This document shows positions 41,401-51,914 of a stretch of DNA of 64,000 nt, one piece after another. This stretch comes from Gracilaria gracilis. Its lineage: Eukaryota; Rhodophyta; Florideophyceae; Gracilariales; Gracilariaceae. A program made the position numbers and the translations under genes. Under the pieces are notes generated by a model. The model ran no database searches. It worked only from the letters and a program-made list of their open reading frames with translations, and was not told the DNA's origin. Every line of letters begins with the position of its first letter. Positions within the stretch are counted from its first letter, which is position 1. The DNA lies in the NCBI GenBank assembly GCA_030374805.1, contig JARGSG010000028.1, positions 721,280 to 785,279 of the forward strand, given 5' to 3'.

Positions 41401-41820
41401 GTACAGAATACCATCCGGGAATCTCTGTCTGATGTCTTTGACTTCTGAAAGTCCTCTTAACGCGCACGTCTTTCCAACTCCACCTCTCCCTGTCGCAACA
41501 ACAGAAACTGGGTGGCGTTTGTAACGTTCCAAAACTGCGGCTTTCAGTTTCCCTTCAGCTGTGGAGGTTGAGTTGTAATCCAATGTGAGTCTAGGAGGGT
41601 TCGGTGGAACCGTATTTGTCGGAGTATACACTTGCATCGGAGGTAGTATGCCCAAAAAAATGTCCAAATCGTTCTCGCACTTGTCCAAGACGTGCTTAAT
41701 CGCAGTGACGCGGCTTACGGCGTTGGCCTCACCTATTTTCTTTCCTAGCAAGACGAAATCGTGTTGTAACGTCGCTTCAGACAGGCGTAAGGAAGGTGCA
41801 GTAGTTCTCAACACGCACAC
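38491..41820 (-). CDS. NB-ARC/WD40 STAND protein, hybrid copy 5
   Basis: Predicted 1,109 residues. Private replacements are Lys 28 and Ile 177; Lys 180, Arg 613, Cys 952 and Ser 965 are shared with copy 4. All NB-ARC motifs and the WD40 repeats are intact. The first in-frame ATG is 41637. Because it neighbours the divergent rightmost gene, its upstream spacer (41821-43038) is the junction between the common NB-ARC half and the right-hand parental gene. Confidence 0.85.
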   Translation of the reverse strand: MCVLRTTAPSLRLSEATLQHDFVLLGKKIGEANAVSRVTAIKHVLDKCENDLDIFLGILPPMQVYTPTNTVPPNPPRLTLDYNSTSTAEGKLKAAVLERYKRHPVSVVATGRGGVGKTCALRGLSEVKDIRQRFPDGILYIQLGMNSTPADIVWQVGSIVERTGGKRLADDIRSTKILQKASEKASDWFHAKSCLFLVDDIWTVNGIDSNVFDVIGSMMNESSRVVFTTRDKRFLDRAVRVIEFGGVETFGESACGMLMHHANQRNLLESSTYDFNLSRMVDVSLQSLEMKYESGEYGKLFRALSVLLKQQCAPLGLLQKLWNMESLEETERAAKEFYDVSLLERAYGEQITFKVHNLILDFAVYSASERYEAQGFFRTLIENYVRSGRNKSLSSNGEIDNHEFVPKNFRIAWWRTKDDGYIHNNVCRILRCAGCKDDLLWLLSQPQWIVNRLLNGGVDNVERDVKEGKLAVGNGSSDLDHKEHLEMISRAVELSRTFVAKNPREVWFQLYARLLWHATQSERTKEFVEKIERCAPRPWVKASAAGLLQQASQHALGIVRSDSEVLCTCLEREEVWFVWKNSESNKMGVARCNFTNGSYESLDFAVERARVQRLLVEGMRYAAFLRDHNSVVSGHGDGKIILWNGETGEMKEVMECKGEKIDLKVKHKFWWDRMPFLCFGVLNCERAENENSPDDGHTEAVSCVAVSADGTRIVTGSRDDTLRVWDARSGEAVGQPLRGHRGRVSCLKMSPNGTLVVSGSEDRMVRVWDVRSGKKVLPPLRGHTGTVLCLTVSEDENCIVSGSWDDTLRVWDARSGAEVCQPLQGHVGAVICVTLSADGGRVLSGSEDGTVRMWDKQSGEVLGKPLCGHTDGVKSLTMSRDGAVIVSSSNDNTVRVWDAKSGKLVGPPLRGHNRRVSRFAVSPDRSRIVSVSDDNTIRVCDAGSGNELGELCRRHTGTVECVVMSSDGGYIVSGSTNGRVRMWDAQMFQPVRDPLLHDSMVERVGVDSQCSRIVSVGNGSGRLWDARSGQCLLTTDDYSWQYTVEALKLSWSSSSEVESISGNREIGVTADNNDISLAVLATCEDDVFNVTAGDCYWAKNMHSSCRIIR

Positions 41821-43038
41821 GGTGAGAAACAGAGCACACGGTGAGAAACAGAGCGAGGGCTGGCCGAGAAAGAAGGCGGTTGTGCTTGTTCATCGAACAC
41901 AGGACAGATGTCGGTGAGAGATGCTTGCACTGCCGACCACCAACCTCTGTGTTGTCGTTATCACACCGAAGTGCCCCTACTTCGTACGGAGGACACTTCA
42001 CACTACTGGCTGTGAAGTTCAAAGCCAAAAGTTTTGATAAGTTTTGAAAATCATAGATGCAAGCAAAGGTGTACAGAGGTAACGTTACCCTTCGAAGCGT
42101 ACGTGTAATCCTCTACATATTTTTGTCTTGTACAGGTACGTGTACACAGTTTGCCCGCACTTGTATCGACCGTTCTTACAACGGTTACACGGATTCATAA
42201 AATAAGGGACGTAGCAGATATGAACGACCAGCGATCCCACGTGGCCATGACGAAATCGCTGGCTGCAGTGCCGACTCTGCAGAGCAAGACAACTCGTGTC
42301 CAAAGGGTTCCCCGTTCATGGACTTCAGAAGTGCGTGATGCAGGGCGAACTACGCGTTCTGGGCGATATCTATCGATGACGTATGGTATCTCAACGAAGG
42401 AATCTAAGAAGCCAAGATCAGGCGGTCCAGAGCGGTATTTATCTACCCAGCGCACGTTTCGATTTGCTCGAGAACGCATAGCAGTCGCTCAAACGGTTCG
42501 CGAGTCACTGCCACACGCAGCAGAGCGGTACTGGAAGAGCACAAACAGCTCCGGCAGCGAGCCATTCTGGTGCAAAAATGCGGCACGATGAAGCTAGCTA
42601 GCGGAGAAAACACGCAAGTTGTGGCAACCGCTGGCATGTAGCGATAGATGAGCCGCGGTGTGGAAGTACAACCGCTCCAAGAACGAGGTTATGCGCGAGT
42701 GTACAAGTCGGCGGTCTCGTCGAGCAAGCGCGAGGACGCGAAGTACGAAGGTACATACACCACGTCCTGAATGTGCATCATGATGGAGTGCGCTAGTTGA
42801 ATAGCAGCTGCCGCTGCAGACGCGGCACGCGCTTCTGTTTCAGTGAAAGCATGAAATTCTGCGTCAGCCGATGAAGGAAGGTACTACGAATAGTGACGCG
42901 GTCCTACCCAAATATGTCCAGTGGGGTCTTGAGTCACTCGTAATTGGCTAATAGGTTCTTCCCAGCACACAGGCCCCATCATGGGATAGGTGTGCTAAGA
43001 AGATGATCTTCTGACACCTTTCGATATTGAAACCCGAC
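41821..43038. other. Array spacer 5
   Basis: Same layout as spacer 1. The two variable sites of the plus-strand frame show Arg and Glu, a combination found in no other spacer, as expected of a recombinant or intermediate. Confidence 0.5.
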
Positions 43039-45639
43039 TCACCGTATAATCCTGCATGATGAATGCATGTTCTTCGCCCAGTAACAGTCACCGGCCGTCA
43101 CGTTAAAAACATCATCTTCGCAGGTAGCCAGCACAGCTAGAGATATATCATTGTTGTCAGCAGTTACCCCTATTTCCCTATTTCCAGAAATCGATTCCAC
43201 TTCCGATGACGATGACCAGGAAAGTTTGAGAGCTTCGACGGTGTACTGCCAAGAATAGTCATCTGTCGTGAGCAGACACTGTCCGCTTCGCGCGTCCCAC
43301 AGCCTTCCGGATCCATTACCTACCGATACAATTCGTGAACACTGTGAATCCACTCCAACGCGTTCCACCATCGAGTCGTGCAGAAGCGGATCCCTGACAG
43401 GTTGAAACATCTGTGCGTCCCACATTCGCACTCTCCCGTTCGTCGATCCCGACACAATATAACCCCCATCCGAGCTCATCACAACACATTCCACTGTACC
43501 AGTATGTCTGCGGCAAAGCTCACCAAGTTCATTTCCACTCCCTGCGTCACACACTCGTATCGTATTGTCATCCGATACCGACACGATACGACTCCTATCC
43601 GGGCTCACTGCAAAGCGGCTGACCCTTCTATTGTGACCGCGAAGAGGTGGACCCACTAGCTTCCCACTCTTTGCGTCCCACACTCGCACCGTATTGTCAT
43701 TGGAACTCGACACGATAACAGCCCCATCCCTGCTCATTGTAAGGCTCTTAACTCCATCAGTGTGACCGCAGAGAGGCTTACCGAGTACTTCTCCACTCTG
43801 CTTATCCCACATTCGAACCGTCCCGTCCTCTGAACCAGACAAAACGCGACCACCATCCGCGCTCAGAGTTACGCAAATCACTGCACCAACATGACCTTGG
43901 AGAGGCTGGCAAACTTCCGCCCCACTCCGTGCGTCCCACACTCGTAGAGTATCATCCCATGACCCCGAGACGATGCAATTCTCGTCCTCGCTTACTGTTA
44001 AGCACAACACTGTACCAGTGTGACCGCGGAGAGGCGGAAGCACTTTTTTTCCACTCCGTACGTCCCACACTCGCACCATCCTGTCTTCCGACCCAGAAAC
44101 AACAAGAGTGCCATTCGGGCTCATCTTTAGGCAGCTCACCCTACCTCTGTGACCGCGGAGAGGCTGACCCACTGCCTCTCCACTTCGTGCGTCCCATACT
44201 CGCAATGTATCGTCCCGCGACCCAGTTACAATACGAGTGCCATCCGCACTTACTGCAACGCAACCCACCGCCTCAGTGTGACCATCGTCAGGCGAATTTT
44301 CGTTCTCTGCTCTTTCGCAGTTCAAAACTCCAAAACACAAAAATGGCATTCGATCCCACCAGAATTTGTGCTTCACCTTTAGGTCTATCTTTTCACCTTT
44401 GCACTCCATAACTTCCTTCATCTCCCCCGTTTCCCCGTTCCACAAGATTATCTTCCCATCTCCGTGACCGCTCACAACACTGTTGTGGTCACGCAAGAAT
44501 GCCGCGTATCTCATTCCCTCTACCAACAACCCCTGGACTCGAGCACGTTCTACAGCGAAGTCGAGTGATTCATAGGATCCATTTGTAAAGTTACACCGTG
44601 CAACACCCATTTTGTTACTTTCAGAATTCTTCCAAACAAACCATACTTCTTCTCGTTCAAGGCATGTACAAAGTACTTCACTGTCGCTGCGTACAATTCC
44701 AAGCGCATGTTGGCTTGCCTGTTGCAGTAATCCGGCTGCCGACGCTTTAACCCATGGTCGAGGCGCGCAGCGCTCTATTTTCTCCACGAATTCTTTCGTC
44801 CTCTCGCTTTGCGTCGCATGCCATAACAACCGCGCATACAGCTGAAACCACACTTCTCGAGGATTCTTAGCCACAAATGTGCGACTCAGCTCCACCGCTC
44901 TCGAAATCATTTCCAAGTGCTCCTTGTGATCCAAATCAGACGACCCATTTCCGACAGCTAACTTTCCCTCTTTGACGTCCCGTTCTACGTTGTCGACGCC
45001 TCCATTTAGCAAACGATTCACGATCCATTGTGGTTGTGACAATAGCCAAAGTAAGTCATCTTTGCATCCCGCACATCGGAGAATTCTACACACATTGTTG
45101 TGTATGTAACCATCATCCTTAGTCCTCCACCAAGCAATCCTAAAGTTCTTGGGAACAAACTCATGGTTGTCTATTTCTCCATTTGAGGACAAACTCTCAT
45201 TTCGCCGAGATCGAACGTAGTTTTCAATCAGGGTTTGAAAGAATCCCTGTGTTTCATTTTCTATCGATGCCCTGTCCACAGCACTATCCAAGATCGGATC
45301 GGGTACTTTGACCAAGGTTCGTCCCTCGTCGTTCCTCATCACCAACAAAGACACGCCGCTGAAGTTTCTCGCAGCCCTATTGCTGAAGTCTTTCGCAGCC
45401 CTTTCAGTTTCTTCCACACTCCCCATGTCCCAAAGCTTTTGTAGCATTCCAAGGGGAGCGCATTGTTTTTTTTCAAAGACACACAGCGCCCGAAACCGTT
45501 TTCCATATATTCCACTCTCATAATTCATCTCAAGATATAGAAGAGCAACATCGACGACCCTAAAGTTACCCAGCAAATTCTGATGTTCAGCATTCGACTG
45601 AAGTAGATTCAATTGGCTTCTATTCGACACCACTCGCAA
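43039..45639 (-). pseudogene. NB-ARC/WD40 gene, rightmost copy, N-terminally truncated and divergent
   Basis: The 866-codon frame is nearly identical to the hybrid copies from the stop at 43039 up to 45197. Upstream of that it is a different paralogue: KYESGEYG of the others becomes NYESGIYG, and ERAYGEQITFKVHN becomes RNDEGRTLVKVPD. Homology to the other genes ends near residue 252 of their sequence (at about 45655), so the P-loop, Walker B and TTRD are missing. The upstream sequence is a foldback MITE. The first codon is TTG; the first ATG is 45528. It probably cannot bind nucleotide and is best seen as a broken right-hand parent of the array. Confidence 0.75.
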
Positions 45640-45671
45640 ACCACACTGATACTCCTATCCCCATGCCCAGA

Positions 45672-46218
45672 AGGTGACATTTTTTTGTCACCTTCGGGCG
45701 AAGGTGACGAAAGGTGATTTGGGTGCAATTCACCTACACTGGGTGCAATTCACCTACACTGGGTGCCAGTATCACCTTGATGCACCCAAATCACCTGCTT
45801 TGTGTCCCCTTCACCTCTATGGATGCACCCACCTCTACACGAAACTTCTCTTGGCAGATGCGGGAAAGATGGCGTATTTTGGATATTGGATAAAAAAATT
45901 TCTTCTGACAAGACTCAAACTTTGCTGCCTTACGTTCACTAAAAGCGTACCGCTGTTGCATACTTCCAAATTACAAATTGTCTTCTGCAATACTGAAGAA
46001 GACAATTTGTAATTTTTTTGTGTACTAAAACAATTGAACCCCCTAAGTTTCGTGGAGAGGTGGGTGCATTCATAGGTGAATGGGACACAAAGCAGGTGAT
46101 TTGGGTGCATCAAAGTGATACTGGCACCCAGTGTAGGTGAATTGCACCCACTGTAGGTGAAATGCACCCAGATCACCTTTCGTCACCTTAATCCGAAGGT
46201 GACAAAAAAATGTCACCT
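45672..46218. mobile_element. Foldback MITE with about 175-bp terminal inverted repeats
   Basis: The arms 45672-45847 and 46044-46218 are inverted copies of each other with few mismatches. Each outer end is itself a small palindrome (AGGTGACA, a run of T, TGTCACCT), and the arms hold repeated ggtgaattgcaccca-type motifs. The centre has another hairpin (AAATTACAAATTGTCTTC at 45968-45985 with its complement downstream). Outside these ends the flanks also match in inverted form (ccccatgccc and gggcatgggg), so the real ends may lie 15-20 bp further out. No transposase is encoded. No clear target-site duplication was found. Confidence 0.85.
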
Positions 46219-47398
46219 GCAGGGCATGGGGCTATAGCGGGACGAAACGTCCCTGGCAGGCTCATATGCATCAAAAGAGTCTATGACGGGTGACACAGAG
46301 ACCGTGTGACCTGGGCTCGGAGTTACTCGAAATTGAGCTTGTCCAAAATGGCCGCGGGAGAATTTACACGATGTAAGAGCAAGTCTATCAGTCAAGCTAA
46401 AAGCTAAAGCCAAACGGTCAATATTGAAGAAACCAATATGGCTGCAACAGCTAGAACTTTATAAGAGCAAGCCAAAACTTGAAAGCATAAGCATTTCTGT
46501 CACCAACACCCTTCCAGTAGGATACCTACCCATTCTTTTCCCGCTATGAGTTAAACCTCGTCCGGCAACGACGTTTTCGACTTCAGCGAAAATTAAAGCG
46601 CTTCTGTGCATGTCGTGCTAGCCAGTGTTCAAATTCCTTCAACATTCTTGCACAGTTCATACCTTCAAACTAAAAAAAAGCCAAAAAGCACAATTATTCG
46701 CCGTGGTCCCTGCAGGTGGTACTCTGATTATCTTTTCCCCACTCCAATTTATCCTGTTTAATTCCGTAAAACGTTCCACATTCCTCCACCCATGTAAAAA
46801 ACCCCTACGAACACCCGATTCAAATCGAACCACTGTTGTTGCTAAGAAAATTGTATCCAATAACGCATGCCACACTGCCTACCAGAAGATCTTGTCAAAA
46901 CTACGAATAGTGGCTACTGGCTTGCCATTTGAACCACTGAATGACGGCACGAATTTCGCCCGAACGTTAAAGACAATACTTCAAGATTGTACTTAAACCA
47001 ATCTATGATTGTAATGATAGTACGAATTTGAATAGAGAACCTACAATGGAATACTTGCGAACAATTGAGGGACAATATGCTGTTTTTGGGGTTTCTGGCT
47101 ATATTGGATGCATAGATTACATACATATCCATTGAAAAAACTGCTTCAAGGCATGAAAAGGCCAGTACCACAATCCAGAGGGTCAGAAGCCCGCTACGCT
47201 TTCAGGCGAAGCTTCATGCGACCGTAGGCTCTATTGTTGGCATTAATATCCAGGCCGATGTGGTACCAATAATGACAAAACAGTTGCAGACAACAGTCCA
47301 CTGCTCATTGACACGCTTTCAGGACGACGCCGAATGACTCTTCTGGAGGGGTGCAAAGTGTCAAATGTAACTCAAAACAGATTGCTGTACTACTTGGT
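46219..47398. other. Spacer between MITE and Ty3 element B
   Basis: No supported gene. A 123-codon plus-strand frame at 46625-46996 has no recognisable motif and an overlapping minus-strand frame is equally plausible. Just outside the MITE, gggacg-aaa-cgtccc forms a small hairpin (about 46239-46253). The NB-ARC coding sequence missing from the rightmost array gene does not reappear here. Confidence 0.4.
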
Positions 47399-47907
47399 TG
47401 TAGTACAATGAGACCTCAATGGGTTGGTGCCACGTGGGCCTACTGGTGCGCCTTGCTGGCTGCAGAGCACCCAGTTGGTATTCTGTATTTTATAATTTCT
47501 AATTTCTAATTTATAGTCTAGGATAGTTTAGCATTGCTGGCCCATGAAAGTAGGTCATGGGCACAGCCGATGACGTCATGCCCGCATGGGAGATCGGCGT
47601 CGGTGCACCTTGTATATATTGTGGTGCACCTCGCCTTCCTCCTCGGGTGTTCTAAAGTCAGGCACCATTAGGGCAGTAACTATACTATCTTGGTAACTTG
47701 CTACTCTATTACTATTCAGGTTTTACCGCGCGTCGACGTCTACTACCGTACACCTACACGGTCTAGACTAGTTGCCCCTCCGTTTGCCCCTGCAGATTTC
47801 AGGTGCCCTACTACCATATTGGTTGTGTGTTTTTCCCCCTTTAGGTTGAGCCCTCGCGCGCTCCCTCTACCAGGCGGACCCCACACCTTATCGGTATTTG
47901 TACGACA
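47399..47907 (+). repeat. 5' LTR of Ty3 element B
   Basis: 509 bp, TGTAGTACAATGAGACC at the start and TATTTGTACGACA at the end. It contains the promoter block annotated separately and a hairpin of GCCCATGA (47540-47547) with TCATGGGC (47555-47562). Three further copies lie at 57999, 61538 and (inverted) 62738. Confidence 0.93.
47571..47630 (+). promoter_or_regulatory. LTR core promoter with CRE site and TATA box
   Basis: A perfect palindromic CRE-type octamer, TGACGTCA, lies at 47571-47578, a target of bZIP factors in many eukaryotes. A TATATA box at 47613-47618 is flanked on both sides by the palindromic octamer GGTGCACC (47602-47609 and 47623-47630). All four LTR copies keep the CRE and this TATA arrangement (for example CRE at 58173-58180). 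Transcription start should lie about 30 bp after the TATA box. Confidence 0.6.
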
Positions 47908-47910
47908 TTT

Positions 47911-47928
47911 TGGTCTCCCGACTTAGAA
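47911..47928 (+). other. Candidate primer-binding site
   Basis: TGGTCTCCCGACTTAGAA starts three bases after the LTR end. The TGG start and the position are typical of tRNA-primed elements. The next bases do not match a tRNA 3' end that I can name; part of it (GGTCTCCCG) is complementary to the region around the anticodon stem of some tRNAs, so an internal tRNA fragment primer is possible. Confidence 0.35.
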
Positions 47929-48054
47929 GTTTCTTGGTTTTTGTCGTACCTTTACTGGGGAACAGAAGACATTCGAAAGGATTCTGGAAGTTCACACACC
48001 TATTTGGTTTCGTAGGAATACTCGAGAAGCAATTGGATACCACTATTGGTCATT

Positions 48055-50217
48055 ATGGAAAGACCTACAAGGATTACTGGTGGCTCTAGCGCGCCACCTA
48101 GCCACAAGGGTTCTGCTGCGGCTTCGGGCGCTAAACCCATTCTGGATAGTCCCGAGGAGCCGCTTCGGCAACCTCGGGCCGGAACCTCAAAGGATACGGG
48201 CACTCAGCCACCGCTGGCTCCTGAACCTAACAAGGATTTGCCGACAACGGTTGAGGACCTTTGGCCCCAATTGGAAGATCGAGCGAAAGCTCTCTTTACC
48301 GCTACGGTTAATGAAGCTATGACCTCAATGGACATGGACGCCGTTACCCGCTTGGTGGTTCATCGAGCCGTGCACGAGCTCTCTCAACGCATACCTAAAT
48401 TGGTTAAAACATACCTCTTAACGGGTGCCCGGGAGCATATCTACCGAGTGGTTCAAGACCTTTGGGTTTCCGAAGGAATGGCGGAAACAAAAACCCCTGG
48501 GGTGAATATGGTTACTCGCATACCACAAGGGATCCCTGCTGGTTCTTCCGCACCAATCAAGCCACTTCCGGCCGGTAGTGCGTACCTACAAGGTTTAAGG
48601 CAAGGTCAAGAGGGCCATATAGAGATGGGCCCGCGAGACGTGTACTTGCCACCCATTGGAGGTAACGTTCGAAAGGACACCAAGACTGGTGGACCTGAGG
48701 ACGATTCGTCTGACCCAGAAGAAAGGCGACGAAGAAGAAACCGCAAGGGTAAAGAAAGGAGGAGGAAAAAGGGAAAGAATCGCGGCTACGACTCTGACCC
48801 CGATTCCTCGAGCTCCGATACCGATACTGGTTCATCGTCGGATGATGACCGTAAAGGTAGACGCAAGAAGAAACCGAACAGGTTGGCGAAGAAGTCGTCA
48901 AAGAGAAACCGTAAAGGTAAGAAGAAACGGTACGAGTCGTCCGACTCGGATTCGGACACCGATACAACCCTAGAGGTGCGTCAGCCGCTGAACGATCTGT
49001 TCACCAAAGCGGTTGATTATAGGTCATATCGGTTGAGAAACCGATCCTCTGCTTACACCCAAGAGGTTGCGCAGAAGATCACCAAGCACCATAAGAAGCT
49101 CAGCTTCCAGATGGGTGATACTACCTTCACAGGTGATGATCCCATTGCGGTAATTGAGTTTCTGCAGAAGTTCAAGATTGCATGTGACCAAAATGGTTTT
49201 TCCGAAGGTGCTGCCATGTGGTTATTCCAGTTTTACCATAAAGGTCAAGCTTACCACTTGCTGCAAGGCATGCTTCGTGGAAATACCCTGGCGGTTGACG
49301 AAAAGGGAACAGAGATGTTAGAGACGTACCCAGAAGTGGTTAATTTCATGTTGGAAACTTACGCTACCGATGAGGTTATCCAAGAAGGTTACGCTGAGGT
49401 GCAGGCATTTCGCCAGCGCTCCAGCCAAACCGAAATGGAATTCTCGTTGGGCCTTTGGAATCTGGCCACCCGATGCGGTAATGTCTTTACCACTAGTAGG
49501 TTAAAGTCGCTTTTCGCCGACAATGTTGACAAAGCGATCCGTTCGCAGGTACGCAACTACCAGGCGAACAACCGTAAGGTGGACTATAATGGGCTTGCCC
49601 GTTATGCCCAGGGACTAGGCGACACTCTCCGTCACGGAAAGAAGCCGTCGGCGTCCCATACCTCAAAGGATAAACCGAAACGGTCCATATTGGAGCTAGA
49701 AGAAAGCACTACCTCAGAGGGAGATTCGCTCATTCGCGTACCAACCGGGATGGCAGTTCATCTCGTGACTGCGCCGCAGGCTCAGTCACGAGCCACCTCC
49801 ATTGTTAATTGGTCGTCGACAGTACCACCAACTTCGGTAAGGTCGCCACCAAGTGCGGCGAGCACTCAACAAACCTCAACGGGTGGTTCGCAAGTATCTT
49901 TATATGCTACAGCACCGACCAATCCGGTTACCAGACCTACCTTTATGGAAATGCGTGATCCCCAGACAGGTGGATTGGTCTGCTGACTCTGTTTGTCGCC
50001 AGACCATCTGGCGAACAGATGTGACAAAATACCCCCAGGGGTGCGCGAACATCTGATCAGTGCCAGGCAGCAAAACCACCGTAACCTATATGGATCTGGA
50101 AAGAGGGTACAAGCTCAAACATCACCATCTCAGGTTCATCTCTTCGAGGAAACACCAATCTTGGAGAAGGACAGTCCCGCTCAGGAGGAGCAGGAAAACA
50201 CTGAACGGTTAGCGTAG
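48055..50217 (+). pseudogene. Gag of Ty3 element B, one in-frame stop
   Basis: ATG 48055 opens a frame of 720 codons to TAG 50215-50217, interrupted by TGA 49984-49986. An N-terminal region (about 60-150) is helical. A strongly charged block (residues about 225-306), with Arg/Lys runs alternating with Asp/Ser runs, could be a nuclear-localisation or RNA-binding segment. The capsid domain follows (about 340-540) and matches the gag of element A. The stop falls inside the CCHC knuckle: Cys-stop-Leu-Cys-Leu-Ser-Pro-Asp-His-Leu-Ala-Asn-Arg-Cys, where Trp is the likely original residue. Pol begins in the -1 frame near the gag end, with a short overlap. Confidence 0.85.
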
Positions 50218-50237
50218 GAGCCACCCCTAACCGTGAA

Positions 50238-51914
50238 TTGGAAGGCCCGTCGATACCGGAACGGGAAACCTTAATGGTGGAGAAAGAAGAATCAGATGTT
50301 CCCAATTTGGTGTGTCTAATGAAGTACAATAACTATAAAGTTAATGCTTCAGTAAGCTTTCTCAATTACCTACAGGTTCCTGTTGCGTGTGTACTCGATA
50401 CCGGCGCCGGTCCGAATGTGCTAAACGCTCGCGTCATACCCGATGCGGTCTTGCGGAACATTCGAGCTGCCCCGACTATCAACCCGCTGGTGGACGCTAA
50501 CGAGCGCCCACTGCACCTGAGAGGAATGTTGACCACTGTGGTACAACTTGGAACCTTGAAGGTGAAGCTCAATTTCTTTATGGTGGATCGTCTGGCGACA
50601 GACTGTATCCTCGGGACCAACTTTATTGACAGACATGTCAAGGCAATTTTGCCAGTGTCCCGAACGGTCGCTCTCCGTCAAGGTGGTCGTATTGCCATAC
50701 TGGGTAATACGCAGACCAAAAATGGTTGGCGTCAGAAGCCGAGGTCCAATATACCCACCGAAACGGTTTCAAACAAGATACGGCTTACCAGATTGGTTTC
50801 AATTCCGGCTATGACCCAAATGGTAGTGAATGTCTTATGCGCAGTTCCAGGATTGGTAATGCTACAAAACCATCCTAGTTTGGCAGAAAGACATCTCGCC
50901 TTGATGGCAAACGGGATTATCGATAACATCCCTAATCAATCCTTCAAGGTGTACTTGAGTAACTTTAGCAATCACATTGTTAAAATACCCAAGAATACCA
51001 CTATTGGAATAGCATTGCCGGCACCACAAGGGGTTTTCACGGTTTCACATAATAGGTTGGGCGAGGTCGCCACCTCTAAGGAAGGGGGAGGAACAGATGC
51101 GCCATACCCTGCATATGCGCCCCCGTTATCGACAAACACCAAAATGGAACAGAAGATCGCCAATACCTTTAAGGTTGGAGATCAGGAAAAGACTATGGAA
51201 CTGGACCCAGTGCGGAATTGGAGAGAGGAAGTCCAGATCGGTGCGGAGAACCAGGCTCTCCGAGACCGGATCCTCAGTCTCTTAGAAGAATTTGAACCCA
51301 TGTGGTCGGGCCGGTTGGGCCAAATTGAGGCTACAGAGCACCGTATTGATATGGTGCCTGGCTGGAAACCCATTTACCAGCAGCCTTACCGTGCAGGTCC
51401 AAAAGCCCGGGAGGTTGAGCTCAATGAGGTCGAGAGAATGCTCCGTGAAGGTGCCATAGAACCAGCAAATGCGGACTGGGCCAGCCCTGTGGTTCTCGTC
51501 ACAAAGAAGAATGATACCCGTATGCGGTTCTGTGTAGACTACAGAAGACTGAATGGTATGACCATTAGGGATTCGTACCCAATACCTAGAATGGACGAGT
51601 GTATAGATTCGTTGGGCAACGCCAAGATCTTCACTACGCTCGATGTCAATTGTGGTTATTGGCAGGTACCTATCAGGGAAGAAGACAAGGACAAAACTAC
51701 GTTTGCTTGCCACGCTGGGTTATTCCGCTTCACGCGTATGCCCTTTGGGTTGCGGAATGCCCCGGCTACCTTTCAGAGGGCGTTAGATATAATCCTTTCG
51801 AAGGTGAAGTGGAGAACCGCTCTGGTATACATCGACGATGCAATCATATATTCCAGAACGGTAGAGGAACATTTCCACCATGTTAGGGAAGTTTTGATAC
51901 ACCTTGGATACTGA
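50238..51914 (+). pseudogene. Protease and partial reverse transcriptase of element B
   Basis: The open frame extends a few codons upstream of 50238 and overlaps the end of gag; the first ATG is 50274. The retropepsin site is LDTGAGPN at about residues 52-59, with ILGTNFID later in the fold. RT follows with RFCVDYRRLNGMTIRDSYPIP, FTTLDVNCGYWQVPI, FTRMPFGLRNAPATFQR and the YIDD box (51829-51840). Shortly after HVREVL the frame hits TGA 51912-51914: the thumb and connection domains, about 127 residues when compared with element A, are deleted. RT from this copy cannot be functional. Confidence 0.88.

Larger units (their letters stand above)
21421..45197 (-). repeat. Tandem array with a 4,548-bp period
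   Basis: Equivalent gene starts lie at 23628, 28176, 32724, 37272 and 41820, and equivalent stops at 24847, 29395, 33943, 38491 and 43039, always 4,548 bp apart. The unit contains one NB-ARC/WD40 gene plus a 1,218-bp spacer. No insertion or deletion separates the copies; differences are scattered single-base changes. The periodicity starts at 21421 (one base earlier the leftmost gene differs) and ends at 45197 (first difference of the rightmost gene at 45198), so a little over five units are present. Such uniformity implies very recent amplification or ongoing homogenisation. Confidence 0.97.

Noticed and set aside
46625-46996. A 123-codon plus-strand frame between the MITE and element B
   Set aside because: No motif, and the opposite strand has an equally long frame; insufficient evidence for a gene.
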